A stretch of 64,000 nucleotides of DNA from contig NC_085046.1 of NCBI RefSeq assembly GCF_963662255.1, positions 142,615,762 through 142,679,761 on the forward strand, given 5' to 3'. Below, in pieces: positions 1 through 14,330 of this stretch; positions within the stretch are counted from its first letter, which is position 1, and each line of letters opens with the position of its first letter. Source of the DNA: Cinclus cinclus (Eukaryota > Chordata > Aves > Passeriformes > Cinclidae). The notes under the pieces were generated by a model. It was not told the DNA's origin, made no database searches, and saw only the letters and a program-made list of their open reading frames with translations. Made by a program: the position numbers and the translations under genes.

Positions 1-1058
1 ATATTTGTTTGCAAAACAAACTTTTCTTTATATTTGTATGTGAAAACAGTCAAAACCCTTATATTGTTTTTTGAGATAGACATGTCTGCAGGAAGAATAT
101 CCTTCTTGACCATTTAAATTGTGAAACAGGGGTCATGTTTTCATGGGGTTTATATAATAAAAATGAAGTAGAAGAGCGTGTTTGAAAGTGTGCTTTCAGT
201 CTTAAAACTACCTGTGTTTCATTTGTATAGAACCAATGGGTATCTGAAATGATGCTGAAATCTTAAAAATTAAAGAAAAACCTGCTTTCCAATAAATTAT
301 CTCGTCCATGACTGAAAAGTGTTAGCAAGCTAACATTTCCATTTCAGTCACTGGTTTGCAAAATTCTGATTGACATCTGTAAATCCAGAGGGAATAAGCC
401 TTCCTGGGGACCTTCAAAGTGCAAGGAGGAGGAACACAGGGACAGAGCAAGCACCTAGTAATCACTTGTAAATCTCACCCAGTAGAAAGACCTTTTGGAA
501 GCACACATATGCCAACATTGAGTGAAGTAGATGCTAAAAGACCACACATCTGGGAACAAACAAAATTAAAAAAAGACCCACAACCACCATCACCAAGTAT
601 AAAATCAAATAGAAAGAATTCAGAGTAGCTCTGCTGTTCTTTTTCCCAATGGCTACAAGTATACATCATTGCAGTCAACACTGATGATTGGAAGGATTTG
701 CCATATCCTTTAATGGAAGCTGATACCAACCAGGTCTGGGATATTTTTAGAAGGAAATCCTGTCCCAGGAGTTGCAGGTGTTCTTTTACCTCCTACAATT
801 TCACTAAAAATTACAGTTCCCTTTTGCATCAGTGTCAGAGGAGGGTTATGCTGGTAGAAATACAAAGGAAGCACCAAACCCTTCCTTTGACTGGAAAACT
901 CTGGAATTGCCATGGGTTTACTTCCTGCAGAAAGCAAATGGGACTGGTATCAGAGCTCTTTGTAGAAGACACAGGCAAGGGGGATATCTATGAATTAGTA
1001 TCACTTCAACCTTCCCTCTATTTCTGTCTTTACCAATGTTTCCTGATGCCAAACCAAG

Positions 1059-1091
1059 GGGGTGGTGGTGGTGGAGGGGTGGGAAGTGGGG
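1059..1091 (+). repeat. G-rich run, possible G-quadruplex
   Basis: A guanine-rich stretch contains four runs of three or more G (GGGGG, GGGG, GGG, GGGG) with GGT triplets filling the first loop. The first loop is about 13 bases, so any quadruplex would be weak. No gene or promoter is visible nearby. Confidence 0.4.
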
Positions 1092-3520
1092 TCTCTTCAG
1101 GGGAGTGAAGGGGACAGCAAGATCTTAATTCAGTTAACGATTGCAGGAAGTGGTTTGTCAGTTTGGAGGTAGTCCCTGCTCGAAGCCAGTGCCCTTCTCA
1201 GAAATTAACTTGCAGTTCTCTAAAGATAGATTGCGCAAAACACCAGGGGGCCCTCGGGAACCTGCAGCCACAATTCCCCAGACAAGGAGATCCAGAGAAG
1301 CAGTGAAATGCTCCCCTTCCTGCAGCTGCTCTGTGGACTAAACCAACACTCACTGGAGCGGGTCGCTTATGCAAGTTCTCAAGTTTCATATCCGCAGGGA
1401 CCAAGTTTTGTTAAAAATATGAGAGCTGCTCCTGTCATTTTCTTTCCACGTAATTTTAACCGTCGCTTCAAACTGCACGCTCATTTTCTGCCTTTCAGCA
1501 ATGGCAAAGGAGGTTTACATCGAGCTAAAGATTTAGCAGAAGTTGCCAGCTTTGGTACCGAAGGAAAAGTTCCCCTTGGCACACCTCATGGATTGCATAA
1601 AAAACTTCAAAAACTACCATGAGTAAGGTATATCTAAGGTGATGTTCAGAGCAGTCTATTCAAGTCATGTGACAAAGTAGGATTTGGTTGGGTGTAATTG
1701 CAAAAAAGCAGGCAATTTTTCAACTTCAAGGAATAACTCCCAGGTTGCCTTGAGCAATAGTGAGGATCTGATCAATGTAACTATAGAGCATAAGGATGCC
1801 TCTTCCACATTCCCAGGAGCCATACAATAATGCCTTTCACCAGAACCTCTGACATGCCCTATGAGAACATTCCATTCACCCTTAAAGAGTCACTTCAGAT
1901 AATCCATCTGAATGACTACATTTTGCACTGGTGTAAATTTAGATTATCTGCACTGATGTCAACAGAATGATCAGGAATTTAGCATCATGGCATCTGGAGA
2001 ACAGAACCTTTGCATTACTTTCAACACAGAGCTTCCTCAGTTAATTTATACTCCCTTTGATAACCAGAACTGGCGCAACGCTGAAAGGAGTGCTCCATAG
2101 AGACCAGTCTCCCACCCATGGCAGAAGTTTATGAGAAGACATCTTAGAGCAGGTCCATCCTGGTCCATAATTGCAGGCCACACATCATGCAATACAACAC
2201 TGTTATTGTGAACATTATGGTCCAGTTTTCACAATTCTCACCTCAGCAAGAATATATCTGTCCTATATCCAGAGAGCAGGAGCTGACTGTCTTTCAGGTG
2301 CAGTATCCTTTTTTTTTGTTTGGTTTTTAAGTCTTTGGGATTTTTGTTTTTACCAATAATGCATTAAATGCTAAGCAGCAGAGAGACATGGGATTTTTTT
2401 CAGGTGTTTTAGACAGAAAGTCACAAAGCATAGCAGTAACCCTTACTCACAGACCTCAAACCAGAGCTTGCTTGTGAGCAGTTGCTTGTTTTTACCTCCC
2501 ATGGCCGCAGCCCTGTGAGCATTCCCCTTTTCCTTACACCTGCTAAGGATGGTAGAGAAGCAGAGGCAGTACCTACATGCTCCATACAGCAAAGAAATAG
2601 AGAATGTGCAGAAAAAGGTGTCAAAAGGTGTATAGCAGAAATCAATTCTCTTTGGCGTGGATGTTCCAGAACAAATGATGACAATGAAGTCAGGATTCAA
2701 CTGCTTTATTAAAACAGCTTTTCTCCATGAGAAACAGATATCACCATGCCCTCTCCTGGTCTGTGGCACCTCCAAAGCTCATCTGCAAAGGCTGCTCATT
2801 TCATACCTCTCTCCCTGTAACCTTTACCCTTAGCTTTAAGTGCCCTCCTCATTTGAAGGTGCTTTCCTCTGCCTCTTCTTGTTTCCTTGTCAATGAGTCG
2901 CACTGGCAAAGAAACTTTTTAGGGATCTGCAAAAGACAACTGCTCTAGTGAAAAAAGCTGGAAGAGGAGATTAATATCTCAGTTGCTTCCCAGCACCAGG
3001 TACTTCTTGTGTCAGGATTGGTCTCCCCAGCTGCATCTCCTAACACAGGAGCTTGTTCCAGCCTGGAGAAAGAAGGTGGTTGGAAATGGTGCTGGCATGC
3101 ACAGGACCCCAAGCACACAGGCAGTTTGTTTGTGGTAGCAGCACATCACACTGGCACTGTGATCCCTTCCTCAAATGTTGCTCAAAGACTCTACACACAT
3201 AAGTGCTCCACAGACTCACCTGACACAGCACATGATGCAGCTGGCAGATGTGGCCTTGAATCATTTGTTACCAAAGCCTCCCCGTGTACCTCCTGCATAC
3301 TTTTAATTGAAAACATTAGCTTTCAGGAGAACTCATAAGATGGTCATGTGTTGTCCCACAGGGAACAGGAGTCTGCTGTGCTCCCCAGTGAATGAATCAG
3401 GCTCACAAATGAGTAGGCTCTGTCTTTCCAGCTTCCAGTTTCTCAGTCGTGGCTCATTCTTGTGTTCCTCGTTTACGCTGAATTCCCACACTGGGCCCTC
3501 TTGTGTAATTTAGACTGAGA

Positions 3521-3570
3521 TTCTCTCCCTTTTCTTTTCCCTCCCTCCCTCCGCCCCCCTCATCCTCTGT
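3521..3570 (+). repeat. Polypyrimidine tract
   Basis: About 50 bases are almost all C and T, including CCCTCCCTCCCTCC and a C6 run. Such tracts can be simple repeats or form triplex DNA. No exon follows that would make it a splice-acceptor tract. Confidence 0.5.
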
Positions 3571-6500
3571 ACAACAGAGCTGGCCACACAGCAACAGAGG
3601 AAATGAACAACATCTGGTGAGATTGATTCCTCGTTCTTGTAAGCAGTGTAAGCTAACAGCTGTGTCAGGCATTTCATCCAGCTCTGGAGTAGAAAAGAAA
3701 TCAATCACACATCCCCCTTTACCACACCTTCTCGTTCTGGCACCCACATTGGTCCTGCAAGATAATTACCTGGTTCACTTTCCTGAAAATATACTGGAAT
3801 GCCACCCTTTGCACAGAGGACATTCCTCAATGCAAACGTAATCATTCTTTTAAAATACGGGAGACTATAGAGGCGAAAAAAAAAATTAGACCAGAGCATT
3901 TAAGCACATGCCCACTTTAAATAAATGAGCTTTTTGGATTCCATAAAACAATGTGTGAGTTTACATATAGGTTTTAAAAAACAGTGTTTTCTCATTCTGT
4001 GCTTTAGATGCCTAAATGTGATTGTATCCTATGGTTCTTGGTAGTAGCTAGGCACTTAGGAAAGCTGCTTTAGGCACAGATATGAGTTTTACTGTTATGC
4101 CAAATGATCCCATAGTGGCATCATATCTTTTTAGACTGAAACCTTTCTGCTGACCATTCAGGAAATCAGAGCATGGGGACAGAAGGGATTCAAAGAAGTA
4201 ACAGCCATGAGCAGTAGACATAGTAAGAGAAAGGCAATTTTCTTGTAATTTATGGGCCTCTGAGCCAGCTTTAGTGTTAAGATTTAATCTATTATTTTGA
4301 GTGTTTCAGCTGACACTACCAAGAAGCCACCAATTATTTCCAATTACCTGAGCAATTTCTGTGATGTGGACATTGGACCACTAAAAAGTCATAAAAGATC
4401 ACCCAACAAACCTTCAGTAACAATTACTGCCCAACTAGCTCATTTGTGGCCACAAAAAGCACAACACAGCTCAGGAAGAAGGACTCAAAGGTAGTGTTCA
4501 GGAGAATCTGGAACACTGGGCAGCTTGCCCTGTTTGTCTCACAGCTGCACACGCTGATGGTCTCACAGATAAGGCAGCTGCAAAGAACAACAAGAAGGGA
4601 GCATCTTCATCTGTCTCTTGGGGTGCTGTTCACAGCCATGCTGGCTTTGACTCCATTTCACTGGGATTCTGGCAAAAATATGGCCACAAAAGTCTAGAAA
4701 AAGCAGTTCATTTATCATCAATCTGGACATGTATTTGGTCTATAATCATAGCCAAAACTTGTACTCCTCTGGCAGATTTTGAAGGCTGCATGCTGGGTTT
4801 TTCTGCAGAGATTTATCAGCCTGTGTTCTTGCTATCAAACTGCTTTCCTAGGAGCTCTTCGGTTTAGTGAAAGCCACCTCCAGGTCTCCAGAGACATTTC
4901 CTGAAGGCCTTATAGGATTACTCATGACCATGAATAAAGCATGATGCTGAGAAGGATGGCAATGTATGATATTGCATGTGGCACACTATCCTCCAAAGTT
5001 TTGCTATCACTGGAAAATGGCTAACAAGAAAGTAAAAACACTTCTGAGTTTTTGTAACCTCAAGTACCTTTACAGGTGTCTCACACCCCTAGGGAATTTT
5101 CTAGCACTGCTGCACTGACAATCATCCTGAAAATCTGGACAGTATTGAGCAAAAAATCCCTATGAAGTAAAAGGCAGGACAAGATGTATCTTCCTTGTTG
5201 TCAGCTATACACACTTGTAAAAAATTCCTCAAACCAGTGGGGTTCACTATGATAAAGTTGAATTAAGAGTTTGGAAGCAGAGGGAGAAAACAACCTAAAA
5301 GAAAGTGGGAAGCAGCCAAAAAAAGCCATATGTAATCAAGGGAGGCAAGCTATATAGTGCTAGGGGCTTGCTTGGGGTTGAAGATTTTCCAATAAGCAAT
5401 GCAACAGAGCAGATTTATGATTTCACCATAAAGTTGCATGATACCATTTAATGAATTAAACATTCGCATACAGGTTCAGAGAAAATATTACTGACTGGGA
5501 GAGCATAAAAGCGTTGGGACATTCTTCACATTTATTACTCATGAAAAGCTAAAGAAAGAAAGCAATCACAATAGCAATGAAACATACTTTTCCACCCACA
5601 TAGCATCTGATCAAATATTCACAGATGGAATTTATATGGGGGTTATGGCAGGGTTTTTTTTATTTTTTAAGATGTAGTTGTAAGTTCGGTTCTGCTAAAA
5701 TCCACATATACATATATATCTTAGGTATTTATAGGAGTCCTATTACCATAATAATTGAGCACTTCATCCCTTTTAATGTATTTATCCTCACACCCTCCTT
5801 AGAAGGGACAATGGGCTACCCCAGTGCTGAGATGGGAATTAAGGTATAAAGGAGGCTGTGGACAATAAAATGCCTTAGCTACCTTCAGTTTGGAAATTAT
5901 GATGCCTAGAAATTAGGCATTTGGCCACACAAGCATGTTTAAAAAAGCCAGATTTGGACGGCTTCCTAACCTGTCAATAGGAAAGACCGCATGCCCCCTT
6001 GGATAGAAAAAAGACAATAATCTAAAATAAAATTAAATTCCCTGGAACACTCACATTTTGGAATACTGACAAAATAAAAGAGTCCTTTCACCCAGCAGAA
6101 TTCAAGTAAAATGCAGTTGGTAAATATAGAGATCTAGAAACCAGATGATTTGTTTTTTAACTACGTGTTCTTTGCAGATCACAAAGATCTTTGGATCCTA
6201 AATTCTGCATAAGCAGTCTGTGTAAAAACTGTGTACCAGAAGCAGCAAATGGGAGTCCCATCAAATGGAAGGGGAAAAGTTCTGAGATTACAGTTTTGGT
6301 CTGTTGGCTTCAGTCCCACACCATCACACCAGTTGCCCTCAACCCACCAGCACTACGCTGTACAGAGAATGGTTTCCCTCAGTTACTACCCAAGTGTTTT
6401 CCACTCTGACATCCAACCTGAACACGTCCCTGATGAAATACATTTATAGAAGTAGCAAGATTGATATTTCTGAGATTATTGTGCAGGACCAAATAACTCC

Positions 6501-6753
6501 CCTTTTGAAGCTTACAAAACTCTGTTCTTTGTTAAGACACATCATGGGCATGGAAATATCTCTTGCAAGTATGTGTGATTATGACATTGGGGCAGGGAAG
6601 CCTTGCATACTGTGGGCTGGTTTTAAGAAGTATAATTCATCAAATAAATGAGGTTGAATATATTATCTGAGACTCAGGATTTTTCCAACTTTTCTCCCAT
6701 CCTCAGATCTAAAGATGAGCTCAGAAATGCTCAGTCTCCAACATTTAAGAAAA

Positions 6754-7298
6754 TGTTCTTGCTTTGGCTGGGGTAGAGTAAGTTTTTTCATAGTAAATGG
6801 AATGGGGCTGTACTTTGGAGGTGTTCTGGACACAGTGTTGATACTACAGGAATGTTTTGTTACTGCTGAGCAGTGTTAATACATACAAGGTCTTTTTTCT
6901 CCTCATCCCACCCTACCAGCAAGGAGGCTGGGGGTGCACAAGCAGTTGGGAGGGGTCTCAGTCAGGACATCTGACCCAAACTGACCCAAGGGATATTTCA
7001 CACTGTATAGCATCGTGTTCAGCATATAAAGCTGGGGAAGAAGAAGGGAGGATATTTGGAGTGATTTTATTTGTCTTCCCTAGTCCCCATTACAACTAAT
7101 GGAGCCTTGCTTCCCTGGAGGTGCTGAACACCTGCCTGCCCATGGGAAGTAGTGAATCAATTCCTTGTTTTGCTTTGCTGGCATGAGCTTTTGTTTTGCC
7201 TTCAAAACAAAAAGGCAAACTGTCTTTATTTCAACCTGCAAGTTTTCTCCATTTTTCTCCTTTGATTATCCCACCAGGGTTGGGATGAAACTATGACA
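6754..7298 (+). mobile_element. Solo LTR of an avian endogenous retrovirus
   Basis: The element begins TGTTCTTGCTTTGGCTGGG and ends near AACTATGACA, so it has TG and CA termini. Several blocks match an LTR type I recognise from bird genomes: the GGCTGGGGGTGCACAAG block, the GGGATATTTCACAC block, a TATAAAGCTGGGGAAGAAG promoter block, and the ACACCTGCCTGCCCATGGG and TCCTTGTTTTGCTTTGCTGG blocks before the 3' end. It is about 545 bases. No internal retroviral sequence adjoins either side, so it is probably a solo LTR left by recombination between two LTRs. I could not find a clean target-site duplication, so both ends are approximate. Family assignment is from memory. Confidence 0.7.
7025..7030 (+). 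promoter_or_regulatory. TATA box of the solo LTR
   Basis: TATAAA lies within GCATATAAAGCTGGGG in the middle of the LTR, where this LTR type carries its core promoter. If active it would drive transcription rightward, but nothing recognisable lies downstream for kilobases. Confidence 0.5.
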
Positions 7299-8855
7299 GT
7301 AGGATATACACGTTACACTTTGACAAAAAACTAAAGTATATATTCATAAACAACTAATCTCCATCTAGTTCCCAGCTACCAAATGGAATGGAAGTTATAC
7401 ACCAAAATCCTCAGAGCACATAGGTATCTGGCTTGAGTGCTGCAATAGTTCCTCCCAAAACACACCCAGTGATCTGCAATCACACAAAGTGATTTTCTTT
7501 GTTCACTGATGGCCATGCAACACAGAGGAGAAAGCACATCAGTGCATGCCATCAGCTGTGGCTGAACTCAGCAATAGTTGACAGTGGCCACCTCATCCTT
7601 CAGCTTGTCACCTCTGCAGGACACTGAGCCAGGCACTGCCTGGCCTTCTCCAGCATCATAAGCCCAGCAGCAGCCTGGGCCCAGGGCTGCTTATTTGTGG
7701 CTACCAGCAGGTGAAATAGGGACCCCCCCCCCCAGCTACCTAGAGACTGTGGCACTGCAGAGGTTACAGCCAAACTGTGCATGTTGTGGTTCCCAAACCA
7801 TCTCAAATCATCTCCAATCTGGGTGATTTCTACAAAACAGGTGCAAATGGCCATAGTCCAAAAGTAACTTCACATGGAACTTGGCTTCCTGGAAAAGGAA
7901 AGGAGCAACCTTTGGGAGAAGAAGGGAAGGAAGTACTGGGGAAGCCAATCAATCCTGTCATCTACATTTTATCTTCCTGTTCTTATGAATCAACATCCTT
8001 AGGAAAAAATCCATTTGGAACTTTGAACTATCCTACTGAAAACACCCCACGTGTCATTTTTTCAGCAATGTGTCTCAGTACATTATTGGTGTCTTCTTAG
8101 TTGTTATTTTAATTTTTAAAAACATTTCATTTGAAATGCATAAAGAAGAAAAACCTCAGGATCTTTTTTTGGGGAGGGCTTCATTGTTTCTAGACTGAAG
8201 TTGCAATATATAAAAATCACTTCAGCTGGGTTTTGTCATTACTAGAAATAAAATAATGACTTAATGATTTACTATCACATGGCATTCAGCACAAAAGCAG
8301 CACTATATAAAAACCAATGCAGCACATATTAAATGGATTAAAATTGAACTAGATTTCTAATAGTTACTGTATGATGTGGCTATTTGAAATAGCTGAGGGT
8401 TAGACTCAGTGACCCAGGAGGTCTCTTCCTGAGTTGCACTCCTAAAAAGCAATTGTTAATAGGAAATCATCATCAAAGGGGGGCATTTTCTGTGCATCCT
8501 ACAGAGATCTCCTTTTGTCAAAAGTTATTCAACATCTTTAGCCAGGATGGTGAAATTTTCAAAGGACACAAACACTTAAAGAACACTAAACAATAATGGG
8601 AACAGGAAAATCATCCTCAAAGCTTAGTTGACACCGTTATTCTGAATATTGCCCTGCAGTAAAACACACTATTTCTACAACTAGGAGAGCCTCTCTAAGA
8701 GCATATTCAGAAACAGGTACTCAAATTCCTCTATACTATCCTGTAAAACAGGAGATACAATGCTTGGATATACAAAGAACATGTTGAGCCAAATGGAAAG
8801 TTGTTATTACCTCAGCACACAGTGATGGTGAGTCCATTATTCAAATAACATGCAC

Positions 8856-9040
8856 AGTCCAAGGAGGAATCTGAATTACTGGAAAGGGATCAGAAAAAGG
8901 CTACAGAAATGATTCTATGTCTGGAAATTCTGCCTTAAAACAAAAGACGTAAGAAGCTCTGCCTCTTTAATTCCTCTTAGAAAAAGATGAGAAGCAGTGG
9001 AATCACAGTCTATATTCGGGACTGGAAAATATTTCTGACA
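8856..9040 (+). mobile_element. Old CR1 LINE fragment, C-terminal RT region
   Basis: The frame around 8877 reads LLERDQKKATEMI, and a little later CLEILP, then KKLCLF. This is the block after the reverse transcriptase core in CR1 ORF2, which in other copies reads like LER-Q-RATKMI, LE-LPYEERL and [11 protein letters not shown]. At least two stop codons interrupt it. It is far more diverged than the other CR1 pieces in the window, suggesting an old subfamily. The ends are approximate. Confidence 0.5.
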
Positions 9041-12000
9041 ATAAAAAATTGCTCAGTTTAGCAGACAAAAGGCCTGCAATGTCCAACAAGCTAGAGCTTG
9101 AAATCACAGGGGTGAGATAAAATATATATATTTTATATATCTAATAATGAGTTCAGATAATCACTGAAAAAACTAACTCAGGAAAGCAGTAGATTTGTAA
9201 ATCTCATGACATCTGAAGGGCCAGTTTGTCTTCCACAATGCCTGACCTGACTTAAGGAAGTATTCACCTTGATATGGGGACGATCAGGGCCTTTGCTGAG
9301 AAGAAAGCAGCATGGCAGACCAAAGAGATCAAAGCCTCTTTGCTAGTTTTAAAATCTGTGGAGAAAGATAATCTGCCCACTTTTATGAACCATCCCATAC
9401 AGCTCTTGGTCATCATGTAGAATGTATCAGGAGTCTCTCCATCCAAAAAACCCTTTTAGTTTGGCATCACCTATTATTTAGTTTGAGTCACCTATTAGGC
9501 CTTTATTCTTTCTAAACCTTTCTATTCTTTGAGTTCTGTTTCCATATCTTCTTTTAATCCAATGATTCCTTCTTGCCTTCCCATAAAGTTGTCATTTCCT
9601 TCAGATTCTCAGACTGATGAAAGAGCCATACTGAAATAAAAACTAAATGAGGTGAAAATATATCCCATAAAAACCCCCATTAAGGACTTTACGGAGAGAT
9701 TTCCTACTCCTCTGGCTCAGATAGTCATATTTTATTCCTTCTAGGAAACAGAAAACCCTTAATCCCAGAAGAATGCAGCCAGAATCAAAGAGAAAGAAGA
9801 GGCATTAAGTTGCAAGAAGAGGAGGGAAGAAAGAAAGAATTTTGTACTCAGCCCTTCAACACAATGTGAATGAATGGGCTATCATCAAAACTACTGCTTG
9901 GATCACAGGCACCAAGCAGAGAAAAAAATGATAAACTGGAAATCTACACAAAGTCCACGGTCAGATAGCACTGGGTTAACATCATGCAATCGGCTGTTGA
10001 GTGCTTAATGAACCAGACACCATTAGGAAAAATGTCTATTAGAAGGAAAGAACAGAGCGAGAAGAAACACATTAAATGCTTGTGTATGGTCGTGATTAAT
10101 TAATAAATTGAGGGAAATGGTAAATTTGATAGCTTCTCATCCCTTACACAAGAAACTGATTCTTCTTCAGAGCAAAATATATTCTGTCCCCTGACACCCC
10201 TCAAGTTATTGCTTCCTCTGCCTGGTTTGTTCCTTTGTTTGTTTGTTGCCTGTGTGTGCCTGAGTGGGTGTTAATTCTTTTGTATTGCCATTTGGTCAGT
10301 GGTCACACAAGATCAGAATCAGTGCAATATAGCATGGAAAGTAGTATTTTGTGAAAGGTGGCTGGTATAGTTGTCACATCCTTTTTTCAGTCTGCTCAAG
10401 CAGTATCACAATTTTGTGCATTATTTAATTTCCTGTTTTGATCAGGGTATCCTATGTGTTTTAGTTTTTGTTGTTATATATTAATTAATGTGATATAAAT
10501 AAACGTCTTTCATTTACACATTTCGGATCATCTCAATTTAGTAACAGACAAAGGTTAAACCTACATCTCTTTTTTAGTGAATCAACAGTGCATTAAATGA
10601 TAGATACAGATTTTCTAGACATTTTTATATGTTCTCAAACAAACCCTGCCAGTACTTCTAGCACCTTCTACTCAAGCCCTGTCATGGACTAAGAAATTCA
10701 GCCAGGACTTGTGCTTGTATCATTTAAATTACTTTTCCCTGAAAAGGAGTTCTCACTGTTTTTGCAATTTTTCTTGTCTTAATTGTTGTCAAATTGCTTC
10801 TTAGAGATGAACACATGGAATCCATCGAGCATACAACAAAAGCCACATTCAATTAGATGTTGACGATCTTGAGGGATAGGAGCAATAAAAAGTGGCCAAG
10901 AGGAAAAACAGTTCACGAGTTCTGATGACCCAAGCTTTGTGGGCAGAGGGGAATGTTGCATAATCAAAACAACAATGAGGCCAGCGTAGGGAACCACATT
11001 GTCTTCTCCACACCCCCACCACCACAGCACTGTTCCTGGAACCCACCCTGCTGCCTGTGAGAAAGCCTCTTTGAAAATCAAACCCCAATTTTTCAAATCA
11101 CTTTTGGCCATGTGGGCCAAAGATTCTTCTGAACTGAGCCTGGCTAGTTCTCAGTCATAAGTATGACATGTTTTCTCACTCACATCCACCACAGCAGTCA
11201 GAGGTCAGCGACGTGAGATGTCATCTGCTGAGCAGTTCCTTAGGAAACCATGTATTTTGCCCATGATATGGACTAGTCCTGAGCAGATTGTCACATCATA
11301 ACTTTTAGCGTAGCCTTTCTGTTGTCCATCTTGGTCCATTAATCTAGTCTGAGTTGTTTATCTGGACTCTATCCAGTCAAAGAAGAAGGACTCAGCATAA
11401 TTCATTCACCCCAGCAGAGGTGTCCCAGGCTGATGCCTGTCTTGTTCTGTTGATGATATATGCACCAAATGTGCAGATGGACATGATAGGTGGACTGAAT
11501 CCCATCCCTACATCTGACTTCAGATGGCACTTTTCAGTAGATGTGACAGTGAGCTTATTGAAATCAACTTTATTGACTTAACTTGACTTTGAACCAGAAC
11601 AAGCATGAGCTACAACCATGAGGAAGGATGTTTATTCTCTGTGAGACTTGTATCCTTCCCTGCCTTGAGTGGTTATTGAAGGGGTCTAAAGATGCTAGAC
11701 TCCTAAATGGGACACTTCGCTTGAATGGTTCCAATGAGGTAGCCTAAATCTCTGCTTTCTTGATGTTCTCTGCAGTTATTTCTTTGCAGCATCTGGACCT
11801 GTCTTCTGCAGAAATGCTACAGAATGCATCCTGATCACTACCCCAGCCCTTTTCCTACTTTTGCAGAGATATATTCTCCTACCAAAAGCTAAAATAGCTC
11901 AGGCAACCATCACAAGTGTCACTCAAACTCACACCTTAAAGCCCCAAGTGTGTTTTTTTTATTCTCCTCCTTCTACTCACATTCAGTCATTCAATCCCTT

Positions 12001-14293
12001 CCTCTCCTCTGACTTTTTCTAAGTCTATACATCATGAAGTTTCCATGCCACACTTGTTCCCACTGTCTCCTTTATAATGCCTATAGGACCATATAATAAA
12101 GATTTCAGCCCTGTTGTACTGTGGTCTGAGCCACAAGAGAGTTGTAAGTCATAATCTGTATTAAATACTCCCCTTTCCTAGAATTCACTCCCAAATTCAG
12201 CATTTTTTTGCCGAGAATCTTTTTTGGGAAAACATAAAAAATTTCGCTTTTGACCATACTGGCTTAGTACTATGTTTGATGAAACCTGATAATTTCCTTT
12301 CTTACATTTCATGATACACCACATCTGTACCAAAGCAAGTTGCACCAAGAGGAAAGGTCTTGTTTGGAGACAGCTGAGAACAACTCACATAGTACATCTG
12401 CCATTATTCATGACTTGTTTCATCAACTCATGAACAGGATGAGTTCATCCTCAGTGTGTTTTGGGGCACTATATTTGGTCTGGTTTGGGGATAAAAGCAT
12501 TGTCTAATTACAAGCAACGATAAGTTCAACCCAAAAATGTTTATTCTCAGAAGTTTATGACCAGACCTGGTCTTTGGGAGTTTTGCATATGTCTATCATG
12601 GCTCCAGCATTCATCTCCTAAATAAATGATTCATCTGGAGCTGTCATCTACCAGAAAAGATTTTTTAATTTCCATATACTTTAGCACTGGTTGTACAGGA
12701 TGAGGATACACTGTTCACTGACATTCTGATTTCACACATCTCTCCATTGTGCAGCCTGCATGGATCCAAGTCATAAAGCTGAAAGACTTCTGGGATATTT
12801 CCCTGAAGGATGTGTGTGAGTGAAATCCATTTCCCTGCTGCAGACACATCTTTGGAATCGGCAATGCTTTCCCATCCTGTTCCCCCAAGGCAAACTACAG
12901 TCTCTCCACCATCCCACCCCACAAACCTGGGACATTGCCAAGGATATCTGCAGCCAGAGGAGGAGAATGCAGTTTCCTACCACAAGAAACAGAGCTGCCA
13001 ATGCAGATGTTTAATTTGTACTCTTCCCTACAGATCTGTGCTAAATAAGGAAGCACTACCCAGTTCATATGGAAGAACTGATGTGAGCCTTCAGCCACAA
13101 GTTGAACTACAACTGGTCTGAAAAGCATGGGGAATGTGGGCCAGCAGTAAATACCCCAGCACTGGACACAGCTTTGTGTTACTCCAGGGCTAACATTGCT
13201 TACTACTTATACCACACTGCATAAGCCACTTCAAGGAGTGCCTTAAAACTCATGCTAAAACATTACAGAACAACAATGATGTGGGGGATATAACTGAATC
13301 ATGCACTGGAGCTGCTGCACAGCCAAAGGTATGAGACACCACCAGTAGTTTGCTCACACGTGCAAGTCACCAGCAACACCTTCTGCAGCAAGGTTAGTAC
13401 ACAAATTCCTGGGATGTGCTCCACAATTCAGCCTCTCCCTCTTTAAAAGCGATGATAGAGGTAAGCATTGTTCACACTGTTTGCAGCACATATCCCTGCA
13501 TTTAAATTAACTGACTGAGATGCGTGACTGCTTCTTTTGGTCATAGACTATGTCTATGAGTTCATGTGACACCTGTAACTTATAAAAGAACATTTTCTAA
13601 GCTGTCATGACATTCATCTGTTTGACAAGTTCAAACAAGTTCTGTTCATTTATCCATAAGATTCTCAGTTTGGGGCTCCAAACTTCTGATCACAGATTAC
13701 AATTACTCACAAAAAAAGCACATCAAGAAATCAGGAAGAGACCAGACTTCTTTCTAGTTTATCAAATCAGTTAGAAATTGAACCTTTTCTTTTCAGGTGT
13801 CCAAATCTTCTACATATCCAGTCTCATACCATATGACAACTTTTTGGAGAATATCAGCTAACATGTTATGTTACATATGGGTATAGTTGAGATCAACACT
13901 GTTGGCCTCTGTACAGTTTTGGACATTAAAAGCAAGGAGCATATGTCCTAACGTGTCCCAGCTAAATCCATTGAAGGTTCATTTATGAGATACTTTATAC
14001 CCATTGAATCAAGTTTTCTGAAGCATACAAAAATCTGCATATTAAGATCTGGTGTCAACAAAGGTTTTTTAGACATCCCTGCAATCTGGGCTTGTGTAAT
14101 CACTCTTTCTTGCAGAGCAGATACTTAATTCATATTCCAGTGCCCGCTCATGCTGAGGAAACAGCATTTCTTCAGGTATCTCATTATTTTTGTGTTCATT
14201 TTTCATGAAGTTCTAGAGGCTGATCCTTCATTATCACACCCCCTCACCACCATTATATGCATAGAGAGTAGTTTTAAAATTGTTCTGAAGCAC

Positions 14294-14330
14294 AGAAATT
14301 GTCCTTCTGCCTAGAAATTGTCCTTCTGCC
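14294..14330 (+). repeat. 19-bp tandem duplication
   Basis: AGAAATTGTCCTTCTGCC occurs twice in direct succession with a period of 19 bases. The copies are identical over 18 bases, so the duplication is probably recent. Confidence 0.85.

Larger units (their letters stand above)
1..6753. other. Non-genic stretch, no recognised element
   Basis: I see no gene, RNA gene or clear transposon here. The open frames are short, overlap one another on both strands and resemble no family I know. Visible low-complexity features are a G-rich run at 1059-1091 and a pyrimidine tract at 3521-3570. The part at about 1330-1600 has more CpG than its surroundings and an open frame of 104 codons, but no recognisable product. 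Confidence 0.6.

Noticed and set aside
1501..1560. Possible exon start after CTGCCTTTCAG with ATGGCAAAGGAGG
   Set aside because: The acceptor looks fair, but the ATG frame stops after about 11 codons and the alternative frame matches nothing.
8375..8450. Possible CR1 3' tail (GACTCAGTGACCCAGGAGGTCTCTTCC)
   Set aside because: Similarity is short and the terminal ATTCTATGATTCT repeat is missing; too weak to list as a separate element.
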